64,000 bases of DNA from Sphingomonas changbaiensis NBRC 104936 (GCF_000974765.1 NZ_BBWU01000039.1:62001-126000); one strand, 5' to 3'. Counted from the stretch's first letter, positions 42,201-51,903 are shown. Notes: generated by a model not told the origin, from the letters alone. Numbers and translations: made by a program.

Positions 42201-43490
42201 ATGCAAACTGATTTTTCAGTGTCTTCGGACGAACGCGCCGCTTCTGAGACGGCAATTGTGATTGGCGGCGGCGTGGTCGGGCTAGCGACCGCGCTCAATC
42301 TGCAGCTGCAAGGGATAGCGACAAAACTGTTCGACATGCCCACCGAATCCCCTGCGGCATCATGGGGCAATGCGGGGCATATCGCCATCGAACAATGCGA
42401 GCCGCTCGCTTCGGCCGCGTCGATTTGCTCGATGCCGAAGCGGCTGTTCTGGCGCGGCGGCGCGCTGTCGCTGCCGCTGCGCGACATCGGCGCATGGCTG
42501 CCCTTCTCGCTGCGGTTGCTCGGCGCCGTGCGGCCGACTCGCTTCGAAAGCGGGTGCAAGGCGCTCGGTCGTGCGCTGGATGAGGCGATGGTGGCCTGGC
42601 AACGTCTGCTCGATCGGATCGGCGCGCGGGAGCTTCTTCTCGAAGACGGCCACTTCATCCTCTGGGAAAGCGAAGCCAGCGCCCGGGCCGGGCGTGCCCA
42701 TTGGCAGGCGGCCAACCTTGGTAAGGCAGCGCTTCGCGATGCGACGCCCGAAGAGCTGGCGCAGCTGGCCAAATTGACGCGGGCGCCGATCGCCGGCGCG
42801 GTGCGTTTTTCAGGGTCCGGGCAGATCGCCGACTTGCCGGCGCTGGGCGAGGCTCTGGTCGCGAGCTTCGAGGCGGCGGGAGGAACGCGCGTCGAAGCGA
42901 AGATTGCGCGGCTGGATGTGGAGAATGGACGCGCCGCCGCGGTGGCTGAGGACGGCGCCCGCTGTGATGCGGAGGCCATTATCGTCACTGCCGGTGTTGC
43001 GTCGCGCACGCTTATGGAGCCGATCGGGCACGTGGTGCCGCTGATCGCCGAGCGCGGCTATCATATCCAGTCGGCGCACAGCGACTGGCCGATGGGGATG
43101 CCGCCCGTCGTGTTCGAGGATCGCTCGATGATCGTCACGCGCTTCCGATCGGGTCTGCGGGCGGCGAGCTTCGTCGAGTTCGGCCGCGCCAGCCGGCCCG
43201 CCGACCCGCGCAAATGGGCCCGCCTGCGCAAGCACGTGGCCGCGCTCGGTCTGCCGTTTTGCCTGCCCGGGCGCGAATGGATGGGCGCGCGGCCGACCCT
43301 GCCCGACTATCTGCCCGCCATCGGCCGCAGCCGCCGCGCGGGCAACCTGCTCTACGCATTCGGGCATCAGCATCTCGGCTTGACGCTCGCCGCCACGACC
43401 GCCGAGGCAGTCGCGGCATTGGCAAGCGGGGACGCCCCGCCGTTCGACCTCACCCCGTTCGATATCGACCGTTTTGGAGTGCGCGCATGA
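42201..43490 (+). CDS. FAD-dependent D-amino acid dehydrogenase, likely D-hydroxyproline dehydrogenase
   Basis: The 429-residue protein is a DadA-like flavoenzyme. The dinucleotide fold AIVIGGGVVGLATALNLQ starts at residue 18, and conserved downstream elements include VTAGVASRTLMEPIG, PLIAERGYHIQ and the C-terminal NLLYAFGHQHLGLTLAATT. It probably oxidises cis-4-hydroxy-D-proline to pyrroline-4-hydroxy-2-carboxylate. No clear Shine-Dalgarno is present because operator C occupies that place. It overlaps the M24 peptidase by four bases. Confidence 0.88.
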   Translation: MQTDFSVSSDERAASETAIVIGGGVVGLATALNLQLQGIATKLFDMPTESPAASWGNAGHIAIEQCEPLASAASICSMPKRLFWRGGALSLPLRDIGAWLPFSLRLLGAVRPTRFESGCKALGRALDEAMVAWQRLLDRIGARELLLEDGHFILWESEASARAGRAHWQAANLGKAALRDATPEELAQLAKLTRAPIAGAVRFSGSGQIADLPALGEALVASFEAAGGTRVEAKIARLDVENGRAAAVAEDGARCDAEAIIVTAGVASRTLMEPIGHVVPLIAERGYHIQSAHSDWPMGMPPVVFEDRSMIVTRFRSGLRAASFVEFGRASRPADPRKWARLRKHVAALGLPFCLPGREWMGARPTLPDYLPAIGRSRRAGNLLYAFGHQHLGLTLAATTAEAVAALASGDAPPFDLTPFDIDRFGVRA

Positions 43491-44689
43491 CGACAGGAAT
43501 AGGCGGGTCGAGCACGACCCAGGAACTCGCTGCGATCCGACCGTGGGCAAACCCCGCCCCTCCCATCGGCAACGAGGAGCGGCAAGCGCGGCTGGACAAG
43601 GCCCGGCGCCTGACCGCCGAGACGGGCGCGGGTGCGCTGCTGATCGGGGCGGGCGCCAGCCTGCGCTATTTCGCCGGGATTTCCTGGTCCGCGAGCGAGC
43701 GGCTGGTGGCGATGCTGCTGCCGGTGAACGGCAGGCCGATCGTGATCGCGCCAGCATTCGAACTCGGGACGCTGGAAGCAGAGCTGAACATCGAAGCCGA
43801 TCTGCGGCTGTGGGAAGAAGATGAAAATCCGTTCGCCCTGGTCGCGGACGCAATGCGCGAGACCGGCCAATCGACGCTCGCGATCGATCCGGCCATGTCG
43901 TTCCTGTTCGTCGAACGGCTTCGGCGCGCGGCGCCGTCGCTCGATATCGTCGAGGGCAGTCCGATCGTCGACGGCTGCCGGATGTACAAGTCGCCGGCCG
44001 AGATTGCGCTGCTGCAGCAGGCCAAGTCGATGACGCTGGAGGTCCACCGCCGCGCCGCCCGCGCTTTAGCGCCCGGGATCAGGGCTAGCGAAGTCACGCG
44101 TTTCTTCGATGAAGCGCACCGGGCGATCGGCGCGCCGGGCGGCAACAGCTTCTGCATCGTCCAGTTCGGCCGCTCGACCGCCTTCCCGCATGGCCTGCCG
44201 GGCGACGCGGCGCTGCGCGAGGGCGACATCGTGCTGATCGACGTCGGATGCGTCATCCAGGGCTATCATTCCGACATCACGCGCACCTACGTTTTCGGCG
44301 AGGCGAATGCGGAGCAGCGCCGGATCTGGAACCTGGAAAAGGAAGCACAGGCCGCCGCGTTCGACGCGGCCCAGCCCGGCCGGCCGTGCGAGGAGGCCGA
44401 CGCCGCCGCGCGATGGGTGCTCGAAAAGGCGGGACTGGGCCCGGACTATCGCCTACCTGGCCTGCCGCACCGCACCGGCCACGGCATCGGCTTGTCGATC
44501 CACGAGCCGGCCTATCTGGTGCGCGGCGACCGCACGCCGCTCGCGACCGGCATGTGCTTTTCGAACGAGCCGATGATCGTGGTGCCCGACCAATTTGGCG
44601 TCCGGCTCGAAGATCATTTCTACATGACGGACAACGGCCCGGCCTGGTTCACCGAGCCGTCCCATTCGATCGACAATCCGTTCGGCTAG
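43487..44689 (+). CDS. M24 metallopeptidase, Xaa-Pro aminopeptidase/prolidase-like
   Basis: The 400-residue enzyme has the creatinase-type N-terminal domain and the pita-bread catalytic domain with all metal ligands: Asp in LIDVGCVIQGYHSDITRTY (two), His in RTGHGIGLSIHEPA, Glu in FSNEPMIVV and Glu in VRLEDHFYM. Enzymes of this group cleave before proline or in Xaa-Pro dipeptides, so it could release hydroxyproline from peptides. No signal peptide is seen, so it acts in the cytoplasm. It starts inside the dehydrogenase stop (ATGA), tying peptide cleavage to hydroxyproline oxidation. Confidence 0.92.
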   Translation: MTTGIGGSSTTQELAAIRPWANPAPPIGNEERQARLDKARRLTAETGAGALLIGAGASLRYFAGISWSASERLVAMLLPVNGRPIVIAPAFELGTLEAELNIEADLRLWEEDENPFALVADAMRETGQSTLAIDPAMSFLFVERLRRAAPSLDIVEGSPIVDGCRMYKSPAEIALLQQAKSMTLEVHRRAARALAPGIRASEVTRFFDEAHRAIGAPGGNSFCIVQFGRSTAFPHGLPGDAALREGDIVLIDVGCVIQGYHSDITRTYVFGEANAEQRRIWNLEKEAQAAAFDAAQPGRPCEEADAAARWVLEKAGLGPDYRLPGLPHRTGHGIGLSIHEPAYLVRGDRTPLATGMCFSNEPMIVVPDQFGVRLEDHFYMTDNGPAWFTEPSHSIDNPFG

Positions 44690-44717
44690 AGCGGTTTGCA
44701 GTGCGATCGATTTTCAC

Positions 44718-44809
44718 CGCTCGTCCCGAGCGGTGCGCGCAAGCGCGAAGTCGAGGGGCGCGGGCCTAGAGTTCGGAGCAGCGCCCCACGACTTCGCTCG
44801 GGACGAGCG
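44718..44809. repeat. Inverted repeat between convergent genes
   Basis: Left arm 44718-44761 and right arm 44781-44809 share CGCTCGTCCCGAGCG and GAAGTCG-GGGGCGC blocks in inverted order; the left arm carries an extra 14 bases (GTGCGCGCAAGCGC). Each arm also contains its own small hairpin (GCTCGTCCCGAGC). The element lies between the M24 and LDH-like stops and has no open frame. It looks like a dispersed sphingomonad-type repeat that may serve as terminator. Confidence 0.8.
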
Positions 44810-44832
44810 AACCGGATTGCGCGCAAGTCCCT

Positions 44833-45855
44833 CTAACGGACCAGCGCGAGGACGTCGTCGTAGAGCTTGCGCGGCACGCGGACGCCTTCGGCAAGGCTCC
44901 GCTTGCGCGCTTCGAAGCGGCGCTGTGAAGGCAGCCGGGCACCCTGGCCGACCACCGCGTCGAACAGGGTTTCCGCGCGATCGATGTGCTGCGCCGCCTC
45001 GCCGCCCAGGAAGCCGGCCGGATCGATCGCGAGAATCAGTTCGCCACCGATCGGTGAAGCCTTCGCGCCCGCGTCCAGCGCGATCGACTCGGCGCTGGTC
45101 AGGTCGCCGATCAGCGGTCCTGCGATCAACTCGACCATGATCGAAAGCGCCGAGCCTTTGTGCCCGCCAAAGGTCAGCATCGCGCCGGCCATGGCCGCAG
45201 CGGGATCGGTAGTCGACCGACCCTCTGCGTCGATGCCCCAGCCTTCCGGTATCGCCTTGCCGGCACGACGGTGCAGCTCGATCTCGCCCCGCGCGACCGC
45301 GCTGGTCGCGAAATCGAAGACGAAAGGATAAGGGCCCGGTCGCGGCCAGCCGAACGCGATCGGATTGGTGCCGAGCAGCGGCTTCGTTCCCCCCGCCGGC
45401 GCAACCCAGGCGTGGCTGGGCGTGAAGGCAAACGCAACGAGCCCTTCCGCCACCACCGCCTCGATTTCCGGCCAGAGCGCGGCGAAATGCACGCAATCGT
45501 TGATCGCAAGCGCCGCGATGCCGTTCCGTTTCGCCTTTTCGACGAGCAGCGGGAGACCGCGCTGGAACGCCAGCTGCGCGAAGCCGCCTTTGGCGTTGAC
45601 CCGAACCACGCCCCCGGCGCGATCGTCCACCACCGGGATCGCGTCCTTCGCCACCTTGCCGGTCTTCAGCGTGTCGGCACACACCAGCAGGCGATAGATG
45701 CCGTGACTCGCACAGCCGTCGCGCTCGCCGGCGACGATGGTCGCCGTCACCGCTTCGACATGGGCCTCCGCCAGCCCCTGGCGCAGCAGTGCAGCCCGCG
45801 AAAGCGCCGCCACTTCATCGAGCGACAGCAGCACATCGGATTGTTGGTTCGTCAT
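44833..45855 (-). CDS. Malate/L-lactate dehydrogenase family oxidoreductase, possible pyrroline-2-carboxylate reductase
   Basis: The 340-residue NAD(P)-dependent protein belongs to the LDH2/MDH2 family: ASHGIYRLLVC with the catalytic His, VNAKGGFAQLAF, INDCVHFAALWPE and LLGTNPIAFGWPRPGPYPFV. In proline and hydroxyproline clusters members of this family reduce pyrroline-2-carboxylate to L-proline. Ureidoglycolate or lactate dehydrogenase remain alternatives. It is divergent from the arabinofuranosidase gene across operator D. Confidence 0.85.
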   Translation of the reverse strand: MTNQQSDVLLSLDEVAALSRAALLRQGLAEAHVEAVTATIVAGERDGCASHGIYRLLVCADTLKTGKVAKDAIPVVDDRAGGVVRVNAKGGFAQLAFQRGLPLLVEKAKRNGIAALAINDCVHFAALWPEIEAVVAEGLVAFAFTPSHAWVAPAGGTKPLLGTNPIAFGWPRPGPYPFVFDFATSAVARGEIELHRRAGKAIPEGWGIDAEGRSTTDPAAAMAGAMLTFGGHKGSALSIMVELIAGPLIGDLTSAESIALDAGAKASPIGGELILAIDPAGFLGGEAAQHIDRAETLFDAVVGQGARLPSQRRFEARKRSLAEGVRVPRKLYDDVLALVR

Positions 45856-45901
45856 TCTTCCTCACCAAATTTACACGGGCTTATCGGCGCTGGACACATT
45901 C

Positions 45902-45914
45902 GTATACCGTATAA
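45902..45914. promoter_or_regulatory. Operator copy D (GTATA-CCG-TATAA)
   Basis: The site differs from GTATA-N3-TATAC only in the last base. It lies 33 bases before the GTG of the GH127-like gene and 47 bases before the ATG of the divergent LDH-like gene, so it can control both. Confidence 0.62.
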
Positions 45915-45946
45915 TATGACTGCGGGATGAGCGGGAACCTCTACCA

Positions 45947-48319
45947 GTGAGTCCCTGGCACTTCGATCGGCGGGCGCTTCTGGCGGGTGCCGCTTCCGCG
46001 GCCTTAGTGCCGACGATCGCCCGTGCGAAGTCTTCCCTCCTGCAAACCGAGCGTGCGAAGCCGCTGCCACTTGCTTCGGTCCGCCTGCTGCCGTCCCCCT
46101 GGCTCGATGCCGTCGAAGGCAATCGCCGTTACCTGCACGCGCTCGAGCCCGACCGGCTGCTCCACAATTATCGGACGAGCGCCGGGCTGATGCCGAAGGG
46201 CGCAGTCTATGGCGGCTGGGAAAGCGATACGATCGCGGGGCACACGCTGGGCCATTATCTCTCGGCGCTGTCGCTGATGTATGCCCAGACCGGCGATGCC
46301 GAATGCAAGCGGCGGGTCGACTATATCGTCGACGAACTGGCCGAGGTGCAGCGGGCGCATGGCGACGGCTATGTCGCCGGCTTCACCCGGAAGCGCGACG
46401 ATCTCGTCGAGGACGGCAAGGTCATCTTCGCCGAGCTGAAGCGGGGCGACATCCGCTCGATGGGCTTCGACCTGAACGGCTGCTGGGTCCCGTTCTACAA
46501 CTGGCACAAATTGTACGCGGGCCTGTTTGACGCCCAGGCCCATTGCGGGAACAGCAAGGCCTTGCCGGTCGCCATTGGCTTGGGCGGTTATATCGACGGC
46601 GTGTTCGCGGTCCTTTCGGATGCCCAGGTCCAGCAGGTGCTCGACTGCGAGCATGGCGGCATCAACGAAAGCTTCGCCGAGCTCTATGCCCGGACCGGCG
46701 ACACGCGCTGGCTGCGCCTCGCCGAACGGCTCCGGCACAAGAAGATCCTCGACCCGCTCACCGCGGGCAAGGATGTGCTGCCGTGGATTCACGCCAACAC
46801 GCAGGTGCCGAAGATCATCGGCCTCGCCCGCCTGCACGAGCTGACCGGCAATCCGGGCGACGCCAATGCCGCGCGCTTCTTCTGGGACACGGTGATCCGG
46901 GATTACAGCTATGTGATCGGCGGTAATGCCGATCGCGAATACTTCCCGGCGCCACGCACGATTTCCAAGCACATCACCGAACAGACGTGCGAGAGCTGCA
47001 ACAGCTATAATATGCTGAAGCTGACGCGGCACCTCTATGGCTGGCAGCCGCAGGCGCGGCTGTTCGACTATTACGAGCGCGCGCACCTGAACCACATCCT
47101 GGCACAGCAGGATCCCGCGACCGGCATGTTCGCCTATATGGTGCCGCTGATGTCGGGCTCGGCGCGGAATTTCTCGAAGCCGTTCGACAATTTCTGGTGC
47201 TGCGTCGGCACCGGCATGGAGAGCCATGCCAAGCATGGCGATTCCATCTGGTGGCAGAGCGCGGACACCTTGTCCGTCAATCTCTACATCCCGTCGGTCG
47301 CGACCTGGGCGGACCAGGGGGCGACGTTCCGGATGGAGACGGCCTACCCGTTCGGCGAGCAGGTCGCGATTGCATTGGAGCAGCTGGACAAGCCGCGCAG
47401 CTTCGCGGTGGCGCTCCGGATTCCCGGCTGGTGCGAGGGCGCGACGCTCCGCGTCAACGGCAAGCCGGTGCCGGCTGGCTCGCCGGGTGATTATGCGACG
47501 ATCCGCAGGCGCTGGACGAAGGGCGACCGGATCACGCTCGATCTGCCGATACGGCTCAGGACCGAACCGACCAACGACGATCCGTCCGTGGTCGCGCTGC
47601 TGAACGGGCCGACGGTGCTGGCGGCCGATCTCGGCCCGGCCTCGGAGCCGTACGAAGGCGCGCCGCCGGCGCTCGTCGCCGCGAACCTGCTCGCCGGCTT
47701 CGCGCCGGTCGATGCAGCCGCCAGCCGCTTCCGCACGACCGGCATCGCCAGGCCGGCCGACCTGAGCTTCGCGCCCTTTTTCCAGCTCCGCGATCGCCGC
47801 ACGGCCGTCTATTTCCGCAGCTTCGACGAAGCGGGATGGCAGCGCGAGCAGGTCGCCTTTGCGGCCGACCAGGCGCGGCAGCAGGACCTTGCCCGTCGCT
47901 CGGTCGACGTCATGAATCTGGGCGAAATGCAGCCCGAGCGCGATCACGGGCTGACGGCGAAGAACAGCTACGCCGTCACCTATCGCGGCCGCCACGGCCG
48001 CGACGCGCGGACCTTTGGTTTCTTCGAATTCACATCGAAGGTGCGGCCCGGCCCGCTGGTGCTGCAGGCCACTTATTGGGGCGAGGAGCGCGACAAATTG
48101 TTCGATATCCTGGTCGATGGCACCCGGATCGCGACCGAGAAGCTGTCGGGAGAGCATCCGGGGGATTTCTTCGACAAGGATTATCCGATTCCGGAAGCGC
48201 TGACCAAAGGCAAAGAAACGGTGAAGGTCCGCTTCCAGCCCGCCAACGACAAGACACGCTGCGCACCGGTGTTCGGGGTGCGGGTCTTCACGCCCGCAGA
48301 TCCGCTTAAGACGACATAG
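45947..48319 (+). CDS. GH127-type beta-L-arabinofuranosidase (DUF1680)
   Basis: The 790-residue protein has a twin-arginine-like leader (FDRRALLAGAASAALVPT) and the (alpha/alpha)6 barrel of the DUF1680/GH127 family. The residues that hold zinc and act in catalysis in Bifidobacterium HypBA1 (Glu338, Cys340, Cys417, Cys418) have counterparts Glu349, Cys351, Cys418 and Cys419 (TCESCNSYN and FWCCVGTG). HypBA1 removes L-arabinose from hydroxyproline-linked arabino-oligosaccharides. Exported location and the surrounding hydroxyproline genes support the same role; GH146-like pectin activity is an alternative. The start is a GTG with a weak GGGA ten bases upstream, and stops block earlier starts. Confidence 0.9.
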   Translation: MSPWHFDRRALLAGAASAALVPTIARAKSSLLQTERAKPLPLASVRLLPSPWLDAVEGNRRYLHALEPDRLLHNYRTSAGLMPKGAVYGGWESDTIAGHTLGHYLSALSLMYAQTGDAECKRRVDYIVDELAEVQRAHGDGYVAGFTRKRDDLVEDGKVIFAELKRGDIRSMGFDLNGCWVPFYNWHKLYAGLFDAQAHCGNSKALPVAIGLGGYIDGVFAVLSDAQVQQVLDCEHGGINESFAELYARTGDTRWLRLAERLRHKKILDPLTAGKDVLPWIHANTQVPKIIGLARLHELTGNPGDANAARFFWDTVIRDYSYVIGGNADREYFPAPRTISKHITEQTCESCNSYNMLKLTRHLYGWQPQARLFDYYERAHLNHILAQQDPATGMFAYMVPLMSGSARNFSKPFDNFWCCVGTGMESHAKHGDSIWWQSADTLSVNLYIPSVATWADQGATFRMETAYPFGEQVAIALEQLDKPRSFAVALRIPGWCEGATLRVNGKPVPAGSPGDYATIRRRWTKGDRITLDLPIRLRTEPTNDDPSVVALLNGPTVLAADLGPASEPYEGAPPALVAANLLAGFAPVDAAASRFRTTGIARPADLSFAPFFQLRDRRTAVYFRSFDEAGWQREQVAFAADQARQQDLARRSVDVMNLGEMQPERDHGLTAKNSYAVTYRGRHGRDARTFGFFEFTSKVRPGPLVLQATYWGEERDKLFDILVDGTRIATEKLSGEHPGDFFDKDYPIPEALTKGKETVKVRFQPANDKTRCAPVFGVRVFTPADPLKTT

Positions 48320-48349
48320 AAGCGGCGGCATACGAAAACAGGAGGAGGC

Positions 48350-50053
48350 ATGATGACGAAGCGGGTTGGATGGGCGGTGGGCTTGTGCCTGGCCGCGGCG
48401 ATGGCGCAGCCGGCGCTCGCGCAGGAACAGGGGCCGAAGCCCGCCGTCACCGCCAAATCGGCGATGGCCTCCTCTTCCAACCCGACCGTCACCAAGGCGA
48501 TGGTCGAGGTGATGAAGAAAGGCGGCACCGCGCTCGACGCGGTGCTGACCGCGATCCCGATGCAGACGGTAATCGAGCCGCAAATGGTCACGCTCGCGGG
48601 CGGCGTCTCGATCCTTTATTACGACGCCAAGTCTCACCAATATTATTACCTCGACGCGGAGCTGGATCACACCAAGGACGCGATCGTCGGCGCCGGCTGG
48701 ACCCAATATACCGGCGGCGGCGAGCGGCTGCCCGAAACATCGGGCAAGCGGATCGGCGTTCCGGGCACGGTCGCGGGCATGAAGGCGGCCGCGGACCGGT
48801 TCGGCACGCTCAAATGGGCCGACTATTTCGCACCGGCGATCAAGCTCGCCGACGAGGGCTACCCGATGTATTCCTTCCTCTACGGCGAGCTGGCCGACGC
48901 CGCGCTCGGCCGGCTGTCCGCCTATCCGTCGGGACGCGAGGAATATCTGCCGAACGGCTATGCGCCGCCGGTCGGCACGATCGTCAAGCATCCGCGGCTG
49001 GCGCAGGCGATGCGCCGCGTCGCGGCCGAGGGGCCGTCCTACATCTACTCGGGCGAATGGGCGCAGCATTTCATTGATGCGGTCCACCGGACCGGCGGCG
49101 GCATCACCGCGGAGGAACTGGCCGCGTACAAGCCGCGGTGGGAAACGCCGCTGCGCTCCACATATCACGGCTATGAGATCATCAGCGCACCGCCGCCGTC
49201 CACGGCCGGCACGCTGATCTCGATGGTGCTGAACGTCCTCGAGCCGTACGACCTGAAGGCGCGTCCGCATTATTCGCAGTCGGTCGAAAGCCTGGAGACG
49301 ATCCGCCGCGCGTTCGGCTTTGCCGAGACCGCGACCGACGAATTCGTCCGCGACCCGCTGAGCTACAACGTCCCGACCGACCTGCTGCTGTCGAAAGACT
49401 ATGCGAAGATGCTGTCGGCCCAGGCGGCGGCGAGCATGCCGAAGCTTGCTGCTGCCGCCGACGCCTCGGGCAGCGGCCTCGAGCTCGCCGCTTCATTCGC
49501 CGAGCACGACCGGCACTCCACGGATACCGATCACATCGTCGCCGTCGACGCGCAGGGCAACATGGCGTCGGTCACTCACTCGGTCTACGGCAGCACCTTC
49601 GCGACCGGTCTTGTCGTGGACGGGATCGCGATGAACAGCGGCAACAATTTCCCCGGCAACACCGCCGGACCCGGGCGGCGCGTGATCTCGCCCTTCCCGC
49701 CGACGATGGTCGCGAAGGACGGCCAGCCGTGGCTGACGATCGGGTCGCCCGGCCTGTCGTCGCGCGCGGTCGCGCTGACGCTGATCAACCTGCTCGGTTA
49801 CGGCATGCCGCTGGAGCAGGCGGTCGACGCGCCGCGCTTCCAGGGCTCGCAGGTGGGCGTGCCCATGGCGATCGAAAGCCGCGTCAGCCAGACGGTGCGC
49901 GACGAGCTCAAGACCCGCTACGGCGTCAACGTCCGCCCGACCACGCCCTACAACTGGCATTTCGGGTCGATCCAGGCGATCGAACGCAACCCCGACGGCA
50001 CCCTCACCGGCGTCGCCGATCCCCGACGCGCCGGCCTTGCCGCCGGCTATTAA
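48350..50053 (+). CDS. Gamma-glutamyltransferase family Ntn-hydrolase
   Basis: The 567-residue protein begins with a signal peptide (WAVGLCLAAAMAQPALA) and resembles gamma-glutamyltransferases: ASSNPTVTKAMVEVMKKGGT and DAVLTAIPMQTVIEPQM at the N-terminus, then HSTDTDHIVAVDAQGNMASV where autocleavage before a Thr creates the small subunit. The usual PNPIQGKRP loop is replaced by NSGNNFPGNTAGPG, so activity may differ. It probably acts on gamma-glutamyl or other peptides in the periplasm. It lies 30 bases after the arabinofuranosidase and 33 before the next peptidase. Confidence 0.88.
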   Translation: MMTKRVGWAVGLCLAAAMAQPALAQEQGPKPAVTAKSAMASSSNPTVTKAMVEVMKKGGTALDAVLTAIPMQTVIEPQMVTLAGGVSILYYDAKSHQYYYLDAELDHTKDAIVGAGWTQYTGGGERLPETSGKRIGVPGTVAGMKAAADRFGTLKWADYFAPAIKLADEGYPMYSFLYGELADAALGRLSAYPSGREEYLPNGYAPPVGTIVKHPRLAQAMRRVAAEGPSYIYSGEWAQHFIDAVHRTGGGITAEELAAYKPRWETPLRSTYHGYEIISAPPPSTAGTLISMVLNVLEPYDLKARPHYSQSVESLETIRRAFGFAETATDEFVRDPLSYNVPTDLLLSKDYAKMLSAQAAASMPKLAAAADASGSGLELAASFAEHDRHSTDTDHIVAVDAQGNMASVTHSVYGSTFATGLVVDGIAMNSGNNFPGNTAGPGRRVISPFPPTMVAKDGQPWLTIGSPGLSSRAVALTLINLLGYGMPLEQAVDAPRFQGSQVGVPMAIESRVSQTVRDELKTRYGVNVRPTTPYNWHFGSIQAIERNPDGTLTGVADPRRAGLAAGY

Positions 50054-50086
50054 GCCAACCGGCTGATCCCGAACGGAGATTCCTCC

Positions 50087-51865
50087 ATGTCCTGCCGCCC
50101 TGTTCTCTTGTCCGCGCTTGCCCTTGCGGCGATCGCCACTGCGCCGGCCGTTGCGCAGACGCCGCCCGCAGCCGCGCCGGCCGCGCAAAGCGCCGATGCC
50201 CGCCTGCGCGCGCTTTACGACGCCGAATGGGCCTGGCGGCAGAAGGAGTTCGCCCGCGAATCCGGCGACGCGGCCCGCGGTGCCTCGTCCGACCATTTCC
50301 CCCGCGTCGATGCCGCGACCCAGGAGGCGCGGCAGAAATATTGGCGGAACACGCTGGCCGAGCTCGACAAAATCCCGGTCGACCAGCTCTCGCATGACGA
50401 GCAGATCAACGCCGCGGTGTTCCGCACCAGCCTTGAGGCCTTCGTGTCGGAAGGCAAGTTCCGCACCTGGGAAATGCCGTTCAATGCGGACAGCCAGTTC
50501 TGGTCGAGCCTGAACGCGCGCAACCCGTATCCGACGGCCGACGAATATCAGCGCTACCTCGGCCGGATGCGCGACATCCCGCGCTATTTCGACGAGCAGA
50601 TCGCGAACATGCGCGCTGGCCTGAAACGGGGCTTCAGCGTGCCGCGCGCCTCGCTGGAAGGGCGCGATGCGACGATCGCTGCCTATATCGACGCCGATCC
50701 GTCGAAGAACCCCTTCTACGACAGCTTCGCCAAAATGCCCTCCACGATCCCCGCCGCGGATCAGGAGCGGCTGCAGGCCGAAGCGCGGCAGGTGATCGCG
50801 CAGACCGTCGCCCCCGCATATCAGAAGCTGCTGACTTTCTACCGCACCGAATATCTGCCGAAAACGCGCACGACGCTCGCGGCCGAGGCGATGCCGGACG
50901 GCAAGGCCTTCTACCAGGCGCAGATCAAGGAATATACGACCACCGACCTCACGCCCGAGCAGATCCATGAGATCGGGCTGAAGGAAGTCGCCCGCATCAC
51001 CGCCGAGATGGAGGCGGTGAAGGCGAAGACCGGCTTCACGGGCGACATGCCGGCGTTCCTGACCTTTCTGCGCACCGATCCGCAATTCTATGCGAAGACG
51101 CCGGACGAATTGCTCGGCTTTTCGGCCTATGTCGCGAAGCAGGTGGACGGGCAGCTCAAATACACGGTCGGCTTCCTGCCCCGTTATCGCTTCACGATTA
51201 TCCCGGTGCCGGCCGCGATCGCGCCGACTTACACGTCGGGCCGCGGCGGGCTCGAAGCCTGCATGATGAACACCTACGACCTGCCGTCGCGTCCGCTCTA
51301 CCAGATCCCGGCGCTGACGCTTCACGAGTGCAATCCGGGACACAGCTTCCAGGCCGCGGTTGCGCTGGAAGCGCCGAACCGCCCGGCCTTCCGCCGCCAG
51401 ACCTATTTCTCCGGCTATGGCGAGGGCTGGGGCCTCTACACCGAATGGCTCGGCACCAAGATGGGCATCTACCGCACGCCCTATGAGGATTTCGGCCGCC
51501 TCTCGTTCGAGATCTGGCGCGCGTGCCGGCTCGTGATCGACACCGGCATCCACCATTATGGCTGGACCCGCCAGCAGGCGATTGACTACCTCGCCAGCCA
51601 CACCGCGCTCGCCCAGCACGACGTCGAGACAGAGGTCGACCGCTACATCAGCTGGCCCGGCCAGGCGCTCGCCTACAAGCTGGGCGAACTCACGATCAAA
51701 CGGATGCGCGCCAAGGCCGAGAAGGAGCTCGGGTCGAAATTCGACCAGCGCGCCTTCCACGACGCCTTTCTGAGCCTCGGCTCGGTTCCGCTGCCCGTGC
51801 TGGAATCGGAGCTGAACCGCTTCATTGCCGATGGTGGCAAGGACCCCGTGACCACTGCTCCCTGA
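50087..51865 (+). CDS. DUF885 family secreted metallopeptidase-like protein
   Basis: The 592-residue protein has a signal peptide (LLSALALAAIATAPAVA) and the DUF885 domain with the zinc motif HECNPGH in ALTLHECNPGHSFQAA, and the YGEGWGLYTEWLG block which supplies the third ligand. The family is related to thermolysin-like peptidases but few members are characterised. In this operon it is one of three exported peptide-degrading enzymes. It starts behind GGAGATTCCTCC. Confidence 0.9.
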   Translation: MSCRPVLLSALALAAIATAPAVAQTPPAAAPAAQSADARLRALYDAEWAWRQKEFARESGDAARGASSDHFPRVDAATQEARQKYWRNTLAELDKIPVDQLSHDEQINAAVFRTSLEAFVSEGKFRTWEMPFNADSQFWSSLNARNPYPTADEYQRYLGRMRDIPRYFDEQIANMRAGLKRGFSVPRASLEGRDATIAAYIDADPSKNPFYDSFAKMPSTIPAADQERLQAEARQVIAQTVAPAYQKLLTFYRTEYLPKTRTTLAAEAMPDGKAFYQAQIKEYTTTDLTPEQIHEIGLKEVARITAEMEAVKAKTGFTGDMPAFLTFLRTDPQFYAKTPDELLGFSAYVAKQVDGQLKYTVGFLPRYRFTIIPVPAAIAPTYTSGRGGLEACMMNTYDLPSRPLYQIPALTLHECNPGHSFQAAVALEAPNRPAFRRQTYFSGYGEGWGLYTEWLGTKMGIYRTPYEDFGRLSFEIWRACRLVIDTGIHHYGWTRQQAIDYLASHTALAQHDVETEVDRYISWPGQALAYKLGELTIKRMRAKAEKELGSKFDQRAFHDAFLSLGSVPLPVLESELNRFIADGGKDPVTTAP

Positions 51866-51903
51866 TCCGTTCCCCTTCACAAAACATAACCCCTGGAGAG
51901 ATT

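Noticed and set aside
44690-44832. Insertion sequence remnant
   Set aside because: Only inverted repeats are present; no transposase fragment or target duplication could be seen.
46004-49270. Very long open frame (over 1000 codons) on the minus strand
   Set aside because: It lies opposite the GH127 and GGT-like genes, is rich in Arg/Gly/Ala and has no domain; it is a by-product of GC-rich codon use in the true genes.
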